Shown here in pieces: positions 1-7,970 of a stretch of DNA of 64,000 nt. The translations under genes were made by a program, and so were the position numbers. The notes under the pieces are model-generated. The model had not been told where the DNA came from. It was given only the letters and a program-made list of their open reading frames with translations, and ran no database searches. Source of the DNA: Bog-756 sp963727955. Lineage in GTDB: Bacteria; Actinomycetota; Acidimicrobiia; Acidimicrobiales; RAAP-2. Position 1 is the first letter of the stretch. Every line of letters begins with the position of its first letter. The stretch spans positions 248,001 through 312,000 of the forward strand of contig CAVSII010000005.1 of NCBI GenBank assembly GCA_963727955.1. The letters are read 5' to 3'.

Positions 1-473
1 AAATAGGTGGATCCCTGAAAGGTAGGAACATGAGTTCCCGCCTCCCATGAGGCCAGAGCCGCCATGTAGCCAGCCTGTCGAACAGGAGCAGTGGTCGATG
101 TCGGTGGGGTCGTCGTCGTTGTTGGCACCGGTTCGGGCACCGTGGTTGTGGGTGCCGTCGTCGTGGACGTTGACGTCGTTATCCGCTTATGGGGCTTCAC
201 TCCTTGATGGTGCAAACCGACTGTGACCACGGCAACGATCAGAAAGACGACGCAAGCGGCCAGGACAAGGACCGTCACGTCCATCCATGGCGGGCGCCGA
301 GGTGGACCACCCTCGTCGTTGTCGTGGACCTCTGGGTGGGAAGGCCACGCCTCGGTGAAGGGGGCAGAGCTCGGGTGCTCCGCCGTCCGAGGTCGCTCGG
401 GGTTGGCCAGAGGCGTCGACATTGCCAACTCGTCCAGAGCACGACGCAACCGACCTTCAAGGGAATCCGTCAT
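1..473 (-). CDS. Single-pass membrane protein coupled to the sigma factor (3' end outside window)
   Basis: This gene is partial: about 157 codons are visible and the frame is still open at the left edge of the window. The ATG at 473 overlaps the stop codon of the upstream sigma-factor frame as ATGA, which suggests translational coupling. The product has a charged, Pro-rich cytoplasmic N-terminus (residues 1-62), one hydrophobic segment (about 65-87), and a Thr/Pro-rich linker (about 97-130) leading into an extracellular part. Genes directly downstream of SigE-type ECF factors often encode membrane-bound anti-sigma or sensor proteins, so that role is an inference from position. No zinc-binding anti-sigma motif is visible in the N-terminus. 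This frame has no open reading frame starting with ATG other than the one described. Confidence 0.6.
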   Translation of the reverse strand, partial: MTDSLEGRLRRALDELAMSTPLANPERPRTAEHPSSAPFTEAWPSHPEVHDNDEGGPPRRPPWMDVTVLVLAACVVFLIVAVVTVGLHHQGVKPHKRITTSTSTTTAPTTTVPEPVPTTTTTPPTSTTAPVRQAGYMAALASWEAGTHVPTFQGSTY

Positions 474-963
474 GACGGTTCGACCTCCCTCCGGAGGCGA
501 TCCAATCCGCGCGACGCCAGGGTCTTCACGGTTCCGGGGCGGCAGCGCAACGCCTCTGCTATGTCTGCCTCAGTCCAGTCGGCCCAGTAGCGGAGAACCA
601 GGACTGCTCGCTGCCGGTAGGGCAGCCGGAGGAGGACGTCCATCATCTCCATGGCATCCATCGACAGGGGCGGGCGGGACTCTGTCCTCAGTCCCAGACC
701 TTGTTCGCGACGCCGTCTCCTTTCGGGTCGCGGCAAAGGTTGACGACTGTTGTCCGTAAGTAGCCACCAGGTGCATCCATTCCGACCAGACGACGATGAA
801 CACGAAGGAAAGCCTCTTGCACGATGTCTTCTGCGCCTGCAGGATCTCCCGTGAGTGCATGGGCCAGACGAACCATTCCGGGGTACTCGCTCCGGTAGAG
901 GACAATAAAGGGATCGACATCACCGTTTCCGGGGCTGACGCTCTGATCCAATGTCTGGTCCAC
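470..963 (-). pseudogene. ECF RNA polymerase sigma factor (SigE-type), frameshifted
   Basis: The first frame (963 to about 690) encodes sigma region 2, with YRSEYPGMVRLAHALTGD followed by DIVQEAFLRVHRRL. The second frame (about 736 to 470) encodes region 4, with LPYRQRAVLVLRYWADWT and an HTH that reads IAEALRCRPGTVKTLASRGL. The two halves join smoothly at NLCRD/PERRRRREQG if one base is added or removed near 705-715. An intact protein would be about 165 residues, normal for this family. It would direct core polymerase to stress or envelope promoters. The first 16 or so residues lie in a duplicated DNA segment, so the true start may be further in. Either the gene is dead or the base count is wrong. 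The stop overlaps the start of the downstream membrane protein. Confidence 0.75.
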
Positions 964-998
964 ACCTACTCCAACGACCCAGAGTGTGATTTGGTTGC
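911..998 (+). repeat. Inverted 88-bp duplication, copy A
   Basis: This stretch is about 90% identical to the reverse complement of 1655-1742, with roughly nine mismatches and no gaps by eye. It covers the start codon and first codons of the sigma-factor frame. The same antisense peptide (ending VHTYSND) can be read on the plus strand here and on the minus strand in the other copy, so one copy probably derives from coding DNA. Confidence 0.8.
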
Positions 999-1269
999 GG
1001 GCACCTTCGTCATTCTTGGACTGGGCTGAGACCTCGAGCGCTCAGAGAGAAGAATCCAAGGACATGTCGACGTTAGATCTTTTCCGGAGAAGCAAGAACC
1101 CGAGGGGGTACTTGTCGTGAACTGAGGCGAGGGGATGCTTCATTCTCATCCTCGATACCTGGATCCTTCCTGTTAAGGCCCTTGCCAGCTGAGTCTCCCC
1201 ATGGTGGGCAAACGACTTGGGAGCACTCCATCCCTTGTCGGATCTGCATCCGAGGAGCCGGCCGGATCC

Positions 1270-1734
1270 CTAGCCCCAGGGCGGATCACCCGCATAACCG
1301 GTCATATGAGAACCACTAAGGACCAGACGGTTCCTTTGGTGACCCACTCGGTCACCCACCGATGGCGATCCCGTGTGGAGTCTCATCCCACGCCATTCCG
1401 TCCCCCACGTGGACAATGTTGCCTTTTCGGCAGCCGAAATCCGCTCCGATACTTTGACTCGTGTTTGCTCATGCAGACCCGTCTTTGGATCTTGTGAGAG
1501 GGTCACGACAAATATGTCCCCATTTGGCGGACCAATCTCCACGTACAGGTAGTAGTGGCCTGGATCAGGGTTAGATCCAATCACGTGCCCCTTGTCCCAC
1601 GGGGTGATTCCATCGGCCCCAATCACCTGGACATCACAGGATGATAATGGGACTGCAACCAAATCACGCTGTCGGTCGTCGGAGTAGGTGTGGACCAGAC
1701 ATTCGATCGGAGCGTGAGCCCCGGAAACGGTCAT
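1270..1734 (-). CDS. Possible gene fragment of unknown function
   Basis: This is a 154-codon open frame with a protein-like middle part (VIGSNPDPGHYYLYVEIGPP, then a beta-rich stretch). There is no ribosome-binding site upstream of the ATG, and the 3' third is rich in Arg and looks like non-coding translation. Its 5' end lies in the inverted duplication. It may be the remnant of an extracellular domain like the missing tail of the membrane protein at the left edge. I do not recognise the family. Confidence 0.25.
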   Translation of the reverse strand: MTVSGAHAPIECLVHTYSDDRQRDLVAVPLSSCDVQVIGADGITPWDKGHVIGSNPDPGHYYLYVEIGPPNGDIFVVTLSQDPKTGLHEQTRVKVSERISAAEKATLSTWGTEWRGMRLHTGSPSVGDRVGHQRNRLVLSGSHMTGYAGDPPWG

Positions 1735-1742
1735 GTTGATCC
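1655..1742 (-). repeat. Inverted 88-bp duplication, copy B
   Basis: This is the partner of the 911-998 segment in opposite orientation, with about 650 bases between them. It covers the 5' end of a minus-strand open frame (1734-1270) and the region just upstream of a plus-strand open frame (1733-1999). Confidence 0.8.
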
Positions 1743-1999
1743 ACTCATCGTCGGCTCTGGTGGCGTGGGAAGCGGAAAATCATGCTCACAACTATCAGTG
1801 GTCTGGCTACTGGCTCCAAGCGGTGTCCGACCCGGCCAGCGCCTTCAACTCCGGGAGCCCGGACACGACCGGGTGCGCCACGGCCATCGCCGAGCTGAGG
1901 CTGGCGTCCGTGGGCGAAGGCGCAGCCGCGTTCGCCGAAAATGCAACCGATCTCAACGAGTTCTTCGGTACGAGCGGTGCCTACGGAAGCGCTTACTAA
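1733..1999 (+). CDS. Small hypothetical protein (88 aa)
   Basis: This is a short open frame with normal amino-acid composition and high third-position GC. It includes a W-rich start (WEAENHAHNYQWSGYW) and a hydrophilic C-terminus ending in LNEFFGTSGAYGSAY. It begins in the inverted duplication and has no clear ribosome-binding site. It may be the C-terminal piece of a larger, lost gene rather than an independent protein. The family is unknown to me. A non-coding stretch of about 170 bases separates it from the next gene. Confidence 0.35.
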   Translation: MLIHSSSALVAWEAENHAHNYQWSGYWLQAVSDPASAFNSGSPDTTGCATAIAELRLASVGEGAAAFAENATDLNEFFGTSGAYGSAY

Positions 2000-2172
2000 C
2001 TGCAGGAAGGTGGATTGGGCGCACGCAAGGAGCGGTCGCCGACGGCGCGAAACCGAGGGCAAGCGCTGCCCATGGACCCTCCGCCCACGTGGAGAGCCTG
2101 AAGAGACCCTCGGTCCTAGATGTTCTGCACCGAGCGGGTCAACGCTGAGCCCGGAAATCATTGGAGGATGAG

Positions 2173-3450
2173 ATGAAAAGAATCGTTTGTTTGACCTCGG
2201 CCGTTCTCCTGCTGTTCGGCCCCTGTCTCGAGCTCGGTTCGACGGCGGCCAGAGCTGCAACGACGGGCGGCGAAACCTTCGACCCAGCCACGGCACAAAC
2301 GCCCTCGGGCCCAGTGCCGACGCCGATCGCGACTGGGCGGACAGGCGCTCTCGACGGCGTCGCCTGTGTGACAGACTCGGACTGCGCCTCGGTCGGCTAC
2401 TCGCTCAATAGCTTCGACAAGAGCCTCACCCTTGCAGAGACATGGAATGGCTCGACATGGGCAGTCGCAAAAACGCCGGACCGTGCCAGCGCAATCGGGA
2501 ACCAGCTCTCCGCTGTCGCCTGCGCAGGCGCTTCTGATTGCACGGCGGTCGGCGACTACTTCTATGATCAAGACTCGCTTCGCAACCTCGTAGAGCACTG
2601 GAACGGGTCGAAGTGGAAGATCGTCCCCGTCCCCAATCCGTCGGGGGCGACATCCAGTGGGCTCAACAGTGTCTCCTGCACGAGCACGTCGTGGTGCATG
2701 GCGGTCGGGACGTACTACCTCACGGATCCGGTCACCGGGACTCCCCTTCTCTTCGCCGAGGAGTGGAACGGCGCCACGTGGAGCGTTCTCACCAGTCCCG
2801 ATCCAGTCGGGTCAGACGGAAGCTATTTCGACGCGATTGCCTGCGAGAGCCCCTCCCGATGCGAGGCGGTCGGGGATTATTCGCCGAACAATGCCGGTGG
2901 CCTCGATACCCTGGCGGAGGCTTGGAACGGAGCTATCTGGCAGCTGTTCGCGACACCTGACCCGGCCAATGTCTTCAGAAGCTTTCTCGCCGGCGTTTCG
3001 TGCGCGAGTGTCTCGGATTGCATGGCGGTTGGTGAGTACGTCAACGCCTCGAACGAGGGCTTCACGCTCGCCGAGAGGTGGAACGGTACCCGATGGGCGC
3101 TCGAGAAGAGTTCCAATCCCATCGGGCTCGATGACAGCAGCCTCTACGGCGTCGCCTGCACGCAACCGACAGCCTGCACCGCCGTCGGTAGATACCTGGA
3201 CCTTTCGGATAACTTTCTCACGCTCGCCGAGAAATGGAACCATTCGCAGTGGAAGGTAGTGCCGACGGCAAACCCAACCGGTGGAGCTGGGGCGGCCCTT
3301 AATGACGTCGCTTGCACCAGCTCTTCGTATTGCATGGCAGTGGGCGCAGGTGACGGCACTCTCACAGAACTGTGGAACGGAAGCGTCTGGACCCTGGTTC
3401 CAACGCGGGCTCCCAACTTGGGACTTTGTACCCTGTCCGGCGTGAAATGA
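2173..3450 (+). CDS. Secreted seven-repeat beta-propeller-like protein
   Basis: The ATG at 2173 has GGAGG five bases upstream, so I prefer it to the TTG at 2161. Residues 1-30 form a signal peptide (KRIVCLTSAVLLLFG). The mature part consists of seven repeats of about 55-57 residues. Each carries a Cys-x5-Cys pair (for example CVTDSDC, CAGASDC, CTSTSWC), then AVG, then LAExWNGxxW. Seven copies suggest a seven-bladed propeller with one disulfide per blade; this is inferred from repeat count only. The same blade type occurs in the genes at 33217 and 41174. The protein is probably exported and may bind a surface ligand. No enzyme motif is visible. The last repeat ends abruptly, so the C-terminus could be slightly shortened. 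Confidence 0.8.
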   Translation: MKRIVCLTSAVLLLFGPCLELGSTAARAATTGGETFDPATAQTPSGPVPTPIATGRTGALDGVACVTDSDCASVGYSLNSFDKSLTLAETWNGSTWAVAKTPDRASAIGNQLSAVACAGASDCTAVGDYFYDQDSLRNLVEHWNGSKWKIVPVPNPSGATSSGLNSVSCTSTSWCMAVGTYYLTDPVTGTPLLFAEEWNGATWSVLTSPDPVGSDGSYFDAIACESPSRCEAVGDYSPNNAGGLDTLAEAWNGAIWQLFATPDPANVFRSFLAGVSCASVSDCMAVGEYVNASNEGFTLAERWNGTRWALEKSSNPIGLDDSSLYGVACTQPTACTAVGRYLDLSDNFLTLAEKWNHSQWKVVPTANPTGGAGAALNDVACTSSSYCMAVGAGDGTLTELWNGSVWTLVPTRAPNLGLCTLSGVK

Positions 3451-3680
3451 GTGAGTTTGTTTGTTTGTGGGCTCCCGACATAACTCGGTTGACTTACATC
3501 GACGGCCGCCCCATCCGAGCCACTTTCCACGCTATTGGTCCTGACTTTTCACATTGTTGCTGGCGCAACTAATCGTGAGGAGTGTTTAGCGGTACAGATG
3601 ACATTTCTGGCACCTCCAGGTTCTTGGCGCCCACAGGCTTGACTTTTCGATGCGTCCTGGCTGCTTCAGGTGTGCACCGA

Positions 3681-4919
3681 TTACCGGAGGGACCTGAACG
3701 CCGCTCGCATCTCGCCCGTAAAAAGCTCCGGTTGTTCCCAGGCGGCGAAATGACCGCCCCTGTCGAGCTCGTTGAAGTAGACGAGGTTCGGGTAGGCGCG
3801 CTCGGCCCAGTTGCGCGGTAGGGGGATGATCTCTCGTGGGAACCTGCTCACGGCTGCAGGGATCGAGACCGCGCCGCCGACCTTGGCTTTGTGGGCGGTG
3901 TCCTCCCAGTAGATGCGGGCCGAGGACGCCGCGGTGTTCGTGAGCCAGTAAAGCGTGATGTCATCGAGCATCTCGTCTTTCGTGAGGGCGCGCTCGGGTT
4001 CGCCGTCCGTGTCGGTCCACTCCGTGAACTTCTCGTAGAACCAGGCGGCCAAGCCGACCGGCGAGTCCGCTAGCGAGTAGCCGATCGTCTGCGGGCGTGT
4101 GCCCTGTATCGCCCGAAAGCCTGAGCCGCTCGCGGCAAAGCTCTTTGATGCCTCATAGGCGATGGTTTCCTCGGCTGACAGCCCCGCCGGCGGCGGTTCG
4201 CCGTTCTTGAGCGCCTTGGCGACCTCGGGCGGAATCGCCGTTTGCGTGTTCGCCGTTGGTGGCCGTTCGATCGCTCCCAGCAACGTGGTGACGTGGATAC
4301 CAACCAGACCATCCGGGGCCTGGCGGCCCAACACGTCCGTGACGACCGCACCCCAGTCGCCGCCCTGGGAAACATAGCGCCGATAGCCCAGCCGCCTCAT
4401 CAGCTCAGCCCACGCGCCGGCGATGCGTTCGGGATTCCAGCCTGACGCCTGCGGCCGGGCGGAGAAGCCGAACCCGGGCATTGACGGCACGACCAGATCG
4501 AACGCGTCCTCCGCCCCGGCTCCATGGGATTCGGGATCGCTGAGCGGCCCGATCACCTTCACGAACTCGAGGAACGAGCCCGGCCAGCCGTGGGTCATGA
4601 TCAGCGGCAGCGCGTTCGCATGAGGCGAGCGGACATGGATGAAATGGATGTCGAGCCCGTCGATCTCCGTGATGAACTGGGGGAACTCTTTCATCCTGGC
4701 CTCGAGGTTGCGCCAGTCGTAATCAGTGGCCCAGTAGTCGACGATCTGCTGCACCCTTGCCAGCTGTATGCCCTGGGTGCGATCGTCGACGGTCTCACGG
4801 TCGGGCCAGCGCGGTGTCGCCACACGGCGGCGGAGCTCCTGTAGCGACTCCTCCGGGATGTCGATCTGGAAGGGACGAATACTGGCATTCGAGCCTTCCG
4901 CTGTGGTGCTGGACGTCAT
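3681..4919 (-). CDS. Epoxide hydrolase, microsomal/juvenile-hormone type (copy 1)
   Basis: The ATG at 4919 has AGGAAGGGG upstream. The frame is open further 5', but those codons overlap the preceding gene. The 412-residue product has an N-terminal EHN domain (about 13-120) and an alpha/beta-hydrolase core. The oxyanion motif HGWPGS is at about 110-115. The nucleophile is Asp188 in GGDWGA. The catalytic His lies in GGHFAAWEQPELF near the C-terminus. Enzymes of this family open epoxides to diols through an ester on the Asp. No signal peptide is present, so it is cytoplasmic. It is the last gene of a three-gene minus-strand set with a broken thioredoxin and a paralogous hydrolase. Confidence 0.9.
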   Translation of the reverse strand: MTSSTTAEGSNASIRPFQIDIPEESLQELRRRVATPRWPDRETVDDRTQGIQLARVQQIVDYWATDYDWRNLEARMKEFPQFITEIDGLDIHFIHVRSPHANALPLIMTHGWPGSFLEFVKVIGPLSDPESHGAGAEDAFDLVVPSMPGFGFSARPQASGWNPERIAGAWAELMRRLGYRRYVSQGGDWGAVVTDVLGRQAPDGLVGIHVTTLLGAIERPPTANTQTAIPPEVAKALKNGEPPPAGLSAEETIAYEASKSFAASGSGFRAIQGTRPQTIGYSLADSPVGLAAWFYEKFTEWTDTDGEPERALTKDEMLDDITLYWLTNTAASSARIYWEDTAHKAKVGGAVSIPAAVSRFPREIIPLPRNWAERAYPNLVYFNELDRGGHFAAWEQPELFTGEMRAAFRSLR

Positions 4920-4938
4920 CCGTGGAACCCCTTCCTGC

Positions 4939-5895
4939 TCAACCGAATGTGAATACGTAAGCCTCGACACCAGGCTCGAGGAATGTGACTTGAACAGTTC
5001 GCTCCTGGATATCGCCTCGCTGGCGCACCAATTGATAGAGACGGCCATCGAGGAGAGCCCCGGTCCCGTCTTTGTCAATGTCAAGACCATGTGCAGGACC
5101 CGGGTCCTCACCATCGAGAAGAACACGGAAAGGGAGCAGCCGGCGCGACTCGGTTGACAGCACCGAGATGGACGTCACGGGCATCGAATCGGAAGGCGAT
5201 GCTTCCCCCTGCCTGGTTGAGCGCGACGCTCTCTGGACCTACCGTCCAGTCGCCGGCGAGGGCCCAATGATTGAGGCGCAGAGCGTCGGGACGCTCGTAG
5301 GCGTGCGGTTCATCGGCCACGACATCACTCGGTAACGCCGGAAGTTCCTGCCGCGTGAGTAACCGAGATACGTCTCAGGTGTTTCGAGGTGTTCCCAATC
5401 GGCCTCAGCCTCAATACCGCGCCCTTCGACGGAGACCGACTCGCGGTCGACGCCGAGCAGCTGTTGGATGTAACGCTCGGATTGCTCATAGCGTCCTTCA
5501 CCGAAGTGATGGTCACGGATGACACCCTCTCGGTCGACGAAGTAAAGGGCCGGCCAGTAGCTATTTGCGAAGGCGTCCCAAATATCGTAGTCATTGTCAA
5601 CAGCGACCGGATACTCGATTGCTCGTACTTCGACTGCCCGTCGCACCCGGTCAATCTCGTGTTCGAACGAGAACTCCGGGGTGTGAACACCGATGACGAC
5701 CAATCCATCGTTTCGGTACGCCTGCGACCATGACCGGACGTACGGCTCAGTGCGTAACCAGTTGATGCACGTAAGCGTCCAGAAGTTCACCAGGACGACG
5801 TGTCCCCGCAGCTCGGCGGGACCGAGTGGCTCAGAGTTGAGCCACTCGGTCGCACCGCCAAGCGAGGGGATGTGCAGACGCTCGAATACGGACAT
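4939..5895 (-). pseudogene. DipZ C-terminal-type thioredoxin protein, two frameshifts
   Basis: The ATG at 5895 directly follows the stop codon of the upstream epoxide hydrolase. The first 190 or so residues show a TlpA/DipZ-like thioredoxin fold: VVLVNFWTLTCINWLRTEP, then GVHTPEFSFEHE, then YPVAVDNDYDIWDAF and HHFGEG. The following beta-sandwich domain typical of DipZ C-termini is split over two other frames: LNHWALAGDWTVGPES (about 5300-5190), then DGEDPGPAHG...LYQLVRQRG, ending FLEPGVEAYVFTFG at 4939. The two shifts compensate, near 5310 and 5165-5185. The usual CxxC is CxxW, so only the first redox Cys remains. Full restoration gives about 318 residues. The protein may be dead or a victim of indel errors. 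Confidence 0.8.
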
Positions 5896-7113
5896 CTAGC
5901 GAAGTGACCTGAACCCTGCACGCACCTCTTCCGAAAAGAGTTGCGGCTCTTGCCAGGCAGCAAAGTGGTTACCCCTGTCGGCCTCGTTGAAGTAGGTGAG
6001 GTTGGGATACGCCCGCTCCGTCCAGCTCCGCGGAGACTGATACAGCTCCCTCGGAAACACTGTGACAGCGACCGGAACAGATACGCCCTTGGCATCAAAG
6101 AATCCATACGCGTTCTCATGGTAGAGACGAGCCGAGGAGATCCCCGTGTCCGTCAACCATGTCATCGTGATGTTGTCGAGCACCTCATCCCGGGTCAGAT
6201 TGCCGACGGGAGAACCGTCTACAAAGGCGCGAGTGATGTCCTCGTAGCTTTGGGCGTCGTGGTCCAGGATCCATGAGGCCAGTCCGGCGGGCGAGTCGGC
6301 GATTCCGTAGAGCGTCTGCGGGCGCAATGCCATCTCGACGCCGTATCCGATGCCCTTCGTATACACGTAGCTCACCTGTTCGTATGCACGCTGCTCTTCA
6401 GCCGAGAGACTGTTCGGTGGCGGGTCGGCCCGAAGTGGCCCGAAGAGGCTCGCGATCTCGGGGGGCAGAACGCCCGGCATGTTTGAGTGGATGCCGAGCA
6501 ATCCGGGAGGGGCCTGCACCCCCATAAAGTCCGCAATAATTGCTCCCCAATCGCCCCCCTGGGCAACGTAGTGGTCGTAGCCGAGCCGGTTCATCAGCTC
6601 GTCAAAGGCACGAGCGATGTGTTCGGGCCCCCAGCCGGTGGTATCGGGCTTGCCTGAGAACCCGTAGCCGGGGATCGACGGGATCACGACGTCGAAGGCA
6701 TCGGTTGCGTTACCGCCGTGGGCCGTCGGGTCGCTGAGCGGGCCGACGACGTTCAGGAACTCAATGACCGAGCCGGGCCAGCCGTGAATGAGGATCGCCG
6801 GCAGCGCGTTCTCGTGGGGCGAACGGACGTGGATAAAGTGGATATCCAGACCGTCGATCTCCGTGATGAATTGCGGCAGAGCGTTCAGCCTCGCCTCGAC
6901 CCGCCCGAAATCGTACTCGATGCGCCAATAGCGTATGAGTGCTTCCATTGTCGCCAGCTGCACGCCCTGGGAAAGATCTGCGACTGGCTCCTTTTCGGGC
7001 AAGCGCGTCGCGGCAATCCGTGCACTCAGATCATCGATCTCTGACTTGGGGAACTTGACTGTGAAGGGCCGGATAGCCGTGCCGCCCCGTACCCTTTCGG
7101 TTGTGACAGACAT
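5896..7113 (-). CDS. Epoxide hydrolase, microsomal/juvenile-hormone type (copy 2)
   Basis: I chose the ATG at 7113 because AAGGAG lies seven bases upstream; the frame stays open to 7197. The product is 405 residues, with an EHN domain and then an alpha/beta-hydrolase core. It carries HGWPGS, the nucleophile Asp in GGDWGAII, and the His in GNHFAAWQEPQLF. It is clearly paralogous to the hydrolase at 3681-4919 (same TEIDGLDIHFIHVRSPH block) but diverged along its length. It is the first gene of the minus-strand set, and its stop abuts the thioredoxin start. A reaction on xenobiotic or lipid epoxides is expected from the family; the substrate cannot be read from sequence. Confidence 0.9.
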   Translation of the reverse strand: MSVTTERVRGGTAIRPFTVKFPKSEIDDLSARIAATRLPEKEPVADLSQGVQLATMEALIRYWRIEYDFGRVEARLNALPQFITEIDGLDIHFIHVRSPHENALPAILIHGWPGSVIEFLNVVGPLSDPTAHGGNATDAFDVVIPSIPGYGFSGKPDTTGWGPEHIARAFDELMNRLGYDHYVAQGGDWGAIIADFMGVQAPPGLLGIHSNMPGVLPPEIASLFGPLRADPPPNSLSAEEQRAYEQVSYVYTKGIGYGVEMALRPQTLYGIADSPAGLASWILDHDAQSYEDITRAFVDGSPVGNLTRDEVLDNITMTWLTDTGISSARLYHENAYGFFDAKGVSVPVAVTVFPRELYQSPRSWTERAYPNLTYFNEADRGNHFAAWQEPQLFSEEVRAGFRSLR

Positions 7114-7536
7114 ATGGGTCTCCTTGGTGTTGGTGGTTGACATAGCGCTTGCAGTTTTTGAAAGCCCACGACTCGCTACCGGTTTGGGGCACACCAAGGA
7201 GTGAAAACTCCGTGGAGGGCCAGTGTTCGGTCCGACACCGTAAAAAGTGATCTACCCGCCAGCGAGGAAGGAGAGTCCACAAAGGCACGGCTTCCTCCCG
7301 CGAACCACTAAAACCGGAAACTCCATTGACCCCGGGAGACGCCGCAGCCTTGGAGAACCCACCCTTCCGGATTCGTCTGCTTTGACGCAAAGCTTCACTC
7401 CACCCTTAAGGGGGAGCAATCCGACAGCTACCTGCCGCAAGTTGTAATCCGCTCGTTTAGCTAGTGCCAGCGGCGGCGGGTCGCGCCATAAGAGTTGACC
7501 CTCCTTCTCGGTCAGCGCCGGTGCCCTGCCCGCCCT
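7114..7536. other. Intergenic region without a recognised gene
   Basis: This stretch of about 420 bases lies between the start of the epoxide-hydrolase set and an RCC1 relic. It must hold the promoter for the hydrolase set, but I cannot pick a convincing -35/-10 pair. The translations in all frames look random. There is no hairpin long enough to call a terminator. Confidence 0.4.
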
Positions 7537-7970
7537 CTATCGGTCGCACCCTGACCTCAATGCGATGAAACCACAGCAGTTGGCGAAAATCAATAGGCCA
7601 TGTGGGTTGGGCGCCCTTCTCGGTGACGGCGGCGTCGAAGCCGAAACCGCGATCCTGATGCTGGAGCCACCACTTCGTATCGCGTTTCCCGTCGCCGATT
7701 GGGGACGGTTATGGGATCCGATGCCAGGCTCGCCTTGGGCGTTGTCACCCCAGCAGTCGATTGATCCCCGGTCAAGAGGGCACGGCTGTGGTCGCCCTGG
7801 GTGGCGATGGCGGTTACCCCGCTCAGCCACTTCACCTCCACCGGAGTCGACGAAGTTGGCGGTGGTTCCGTCCCCGAGATCGCCGTATCCGTTCCAGCCC
7901 AGCAGTCGACCATCCCGCCCGTCAAGAGGGCACAGCTGTGATCGCCGACGGCGGCGACATCGGTCAGTTG
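7537..7970 (-). pseudogene. RCC1-repeat relic
   Basis: Reading the minus strand and switching frame several times gives clear RCC1 (regulator of chromosome condensation type) repeats. These are VAAVGDHSCALLTGG followed by DCW and GWNGYGDLGDGTTAN, then EVKWLSGVTAIATQGDHS, then GSIDCWGDNAQGE. No single frame holds more than one piece, so the gene is degraded. It begins directly behind the stop of the large propeller gene, so it may be the tail of a larger fused secreted protein. RCC1 repeats normally form a seven-bladed propeller. Confidence 0.7.
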
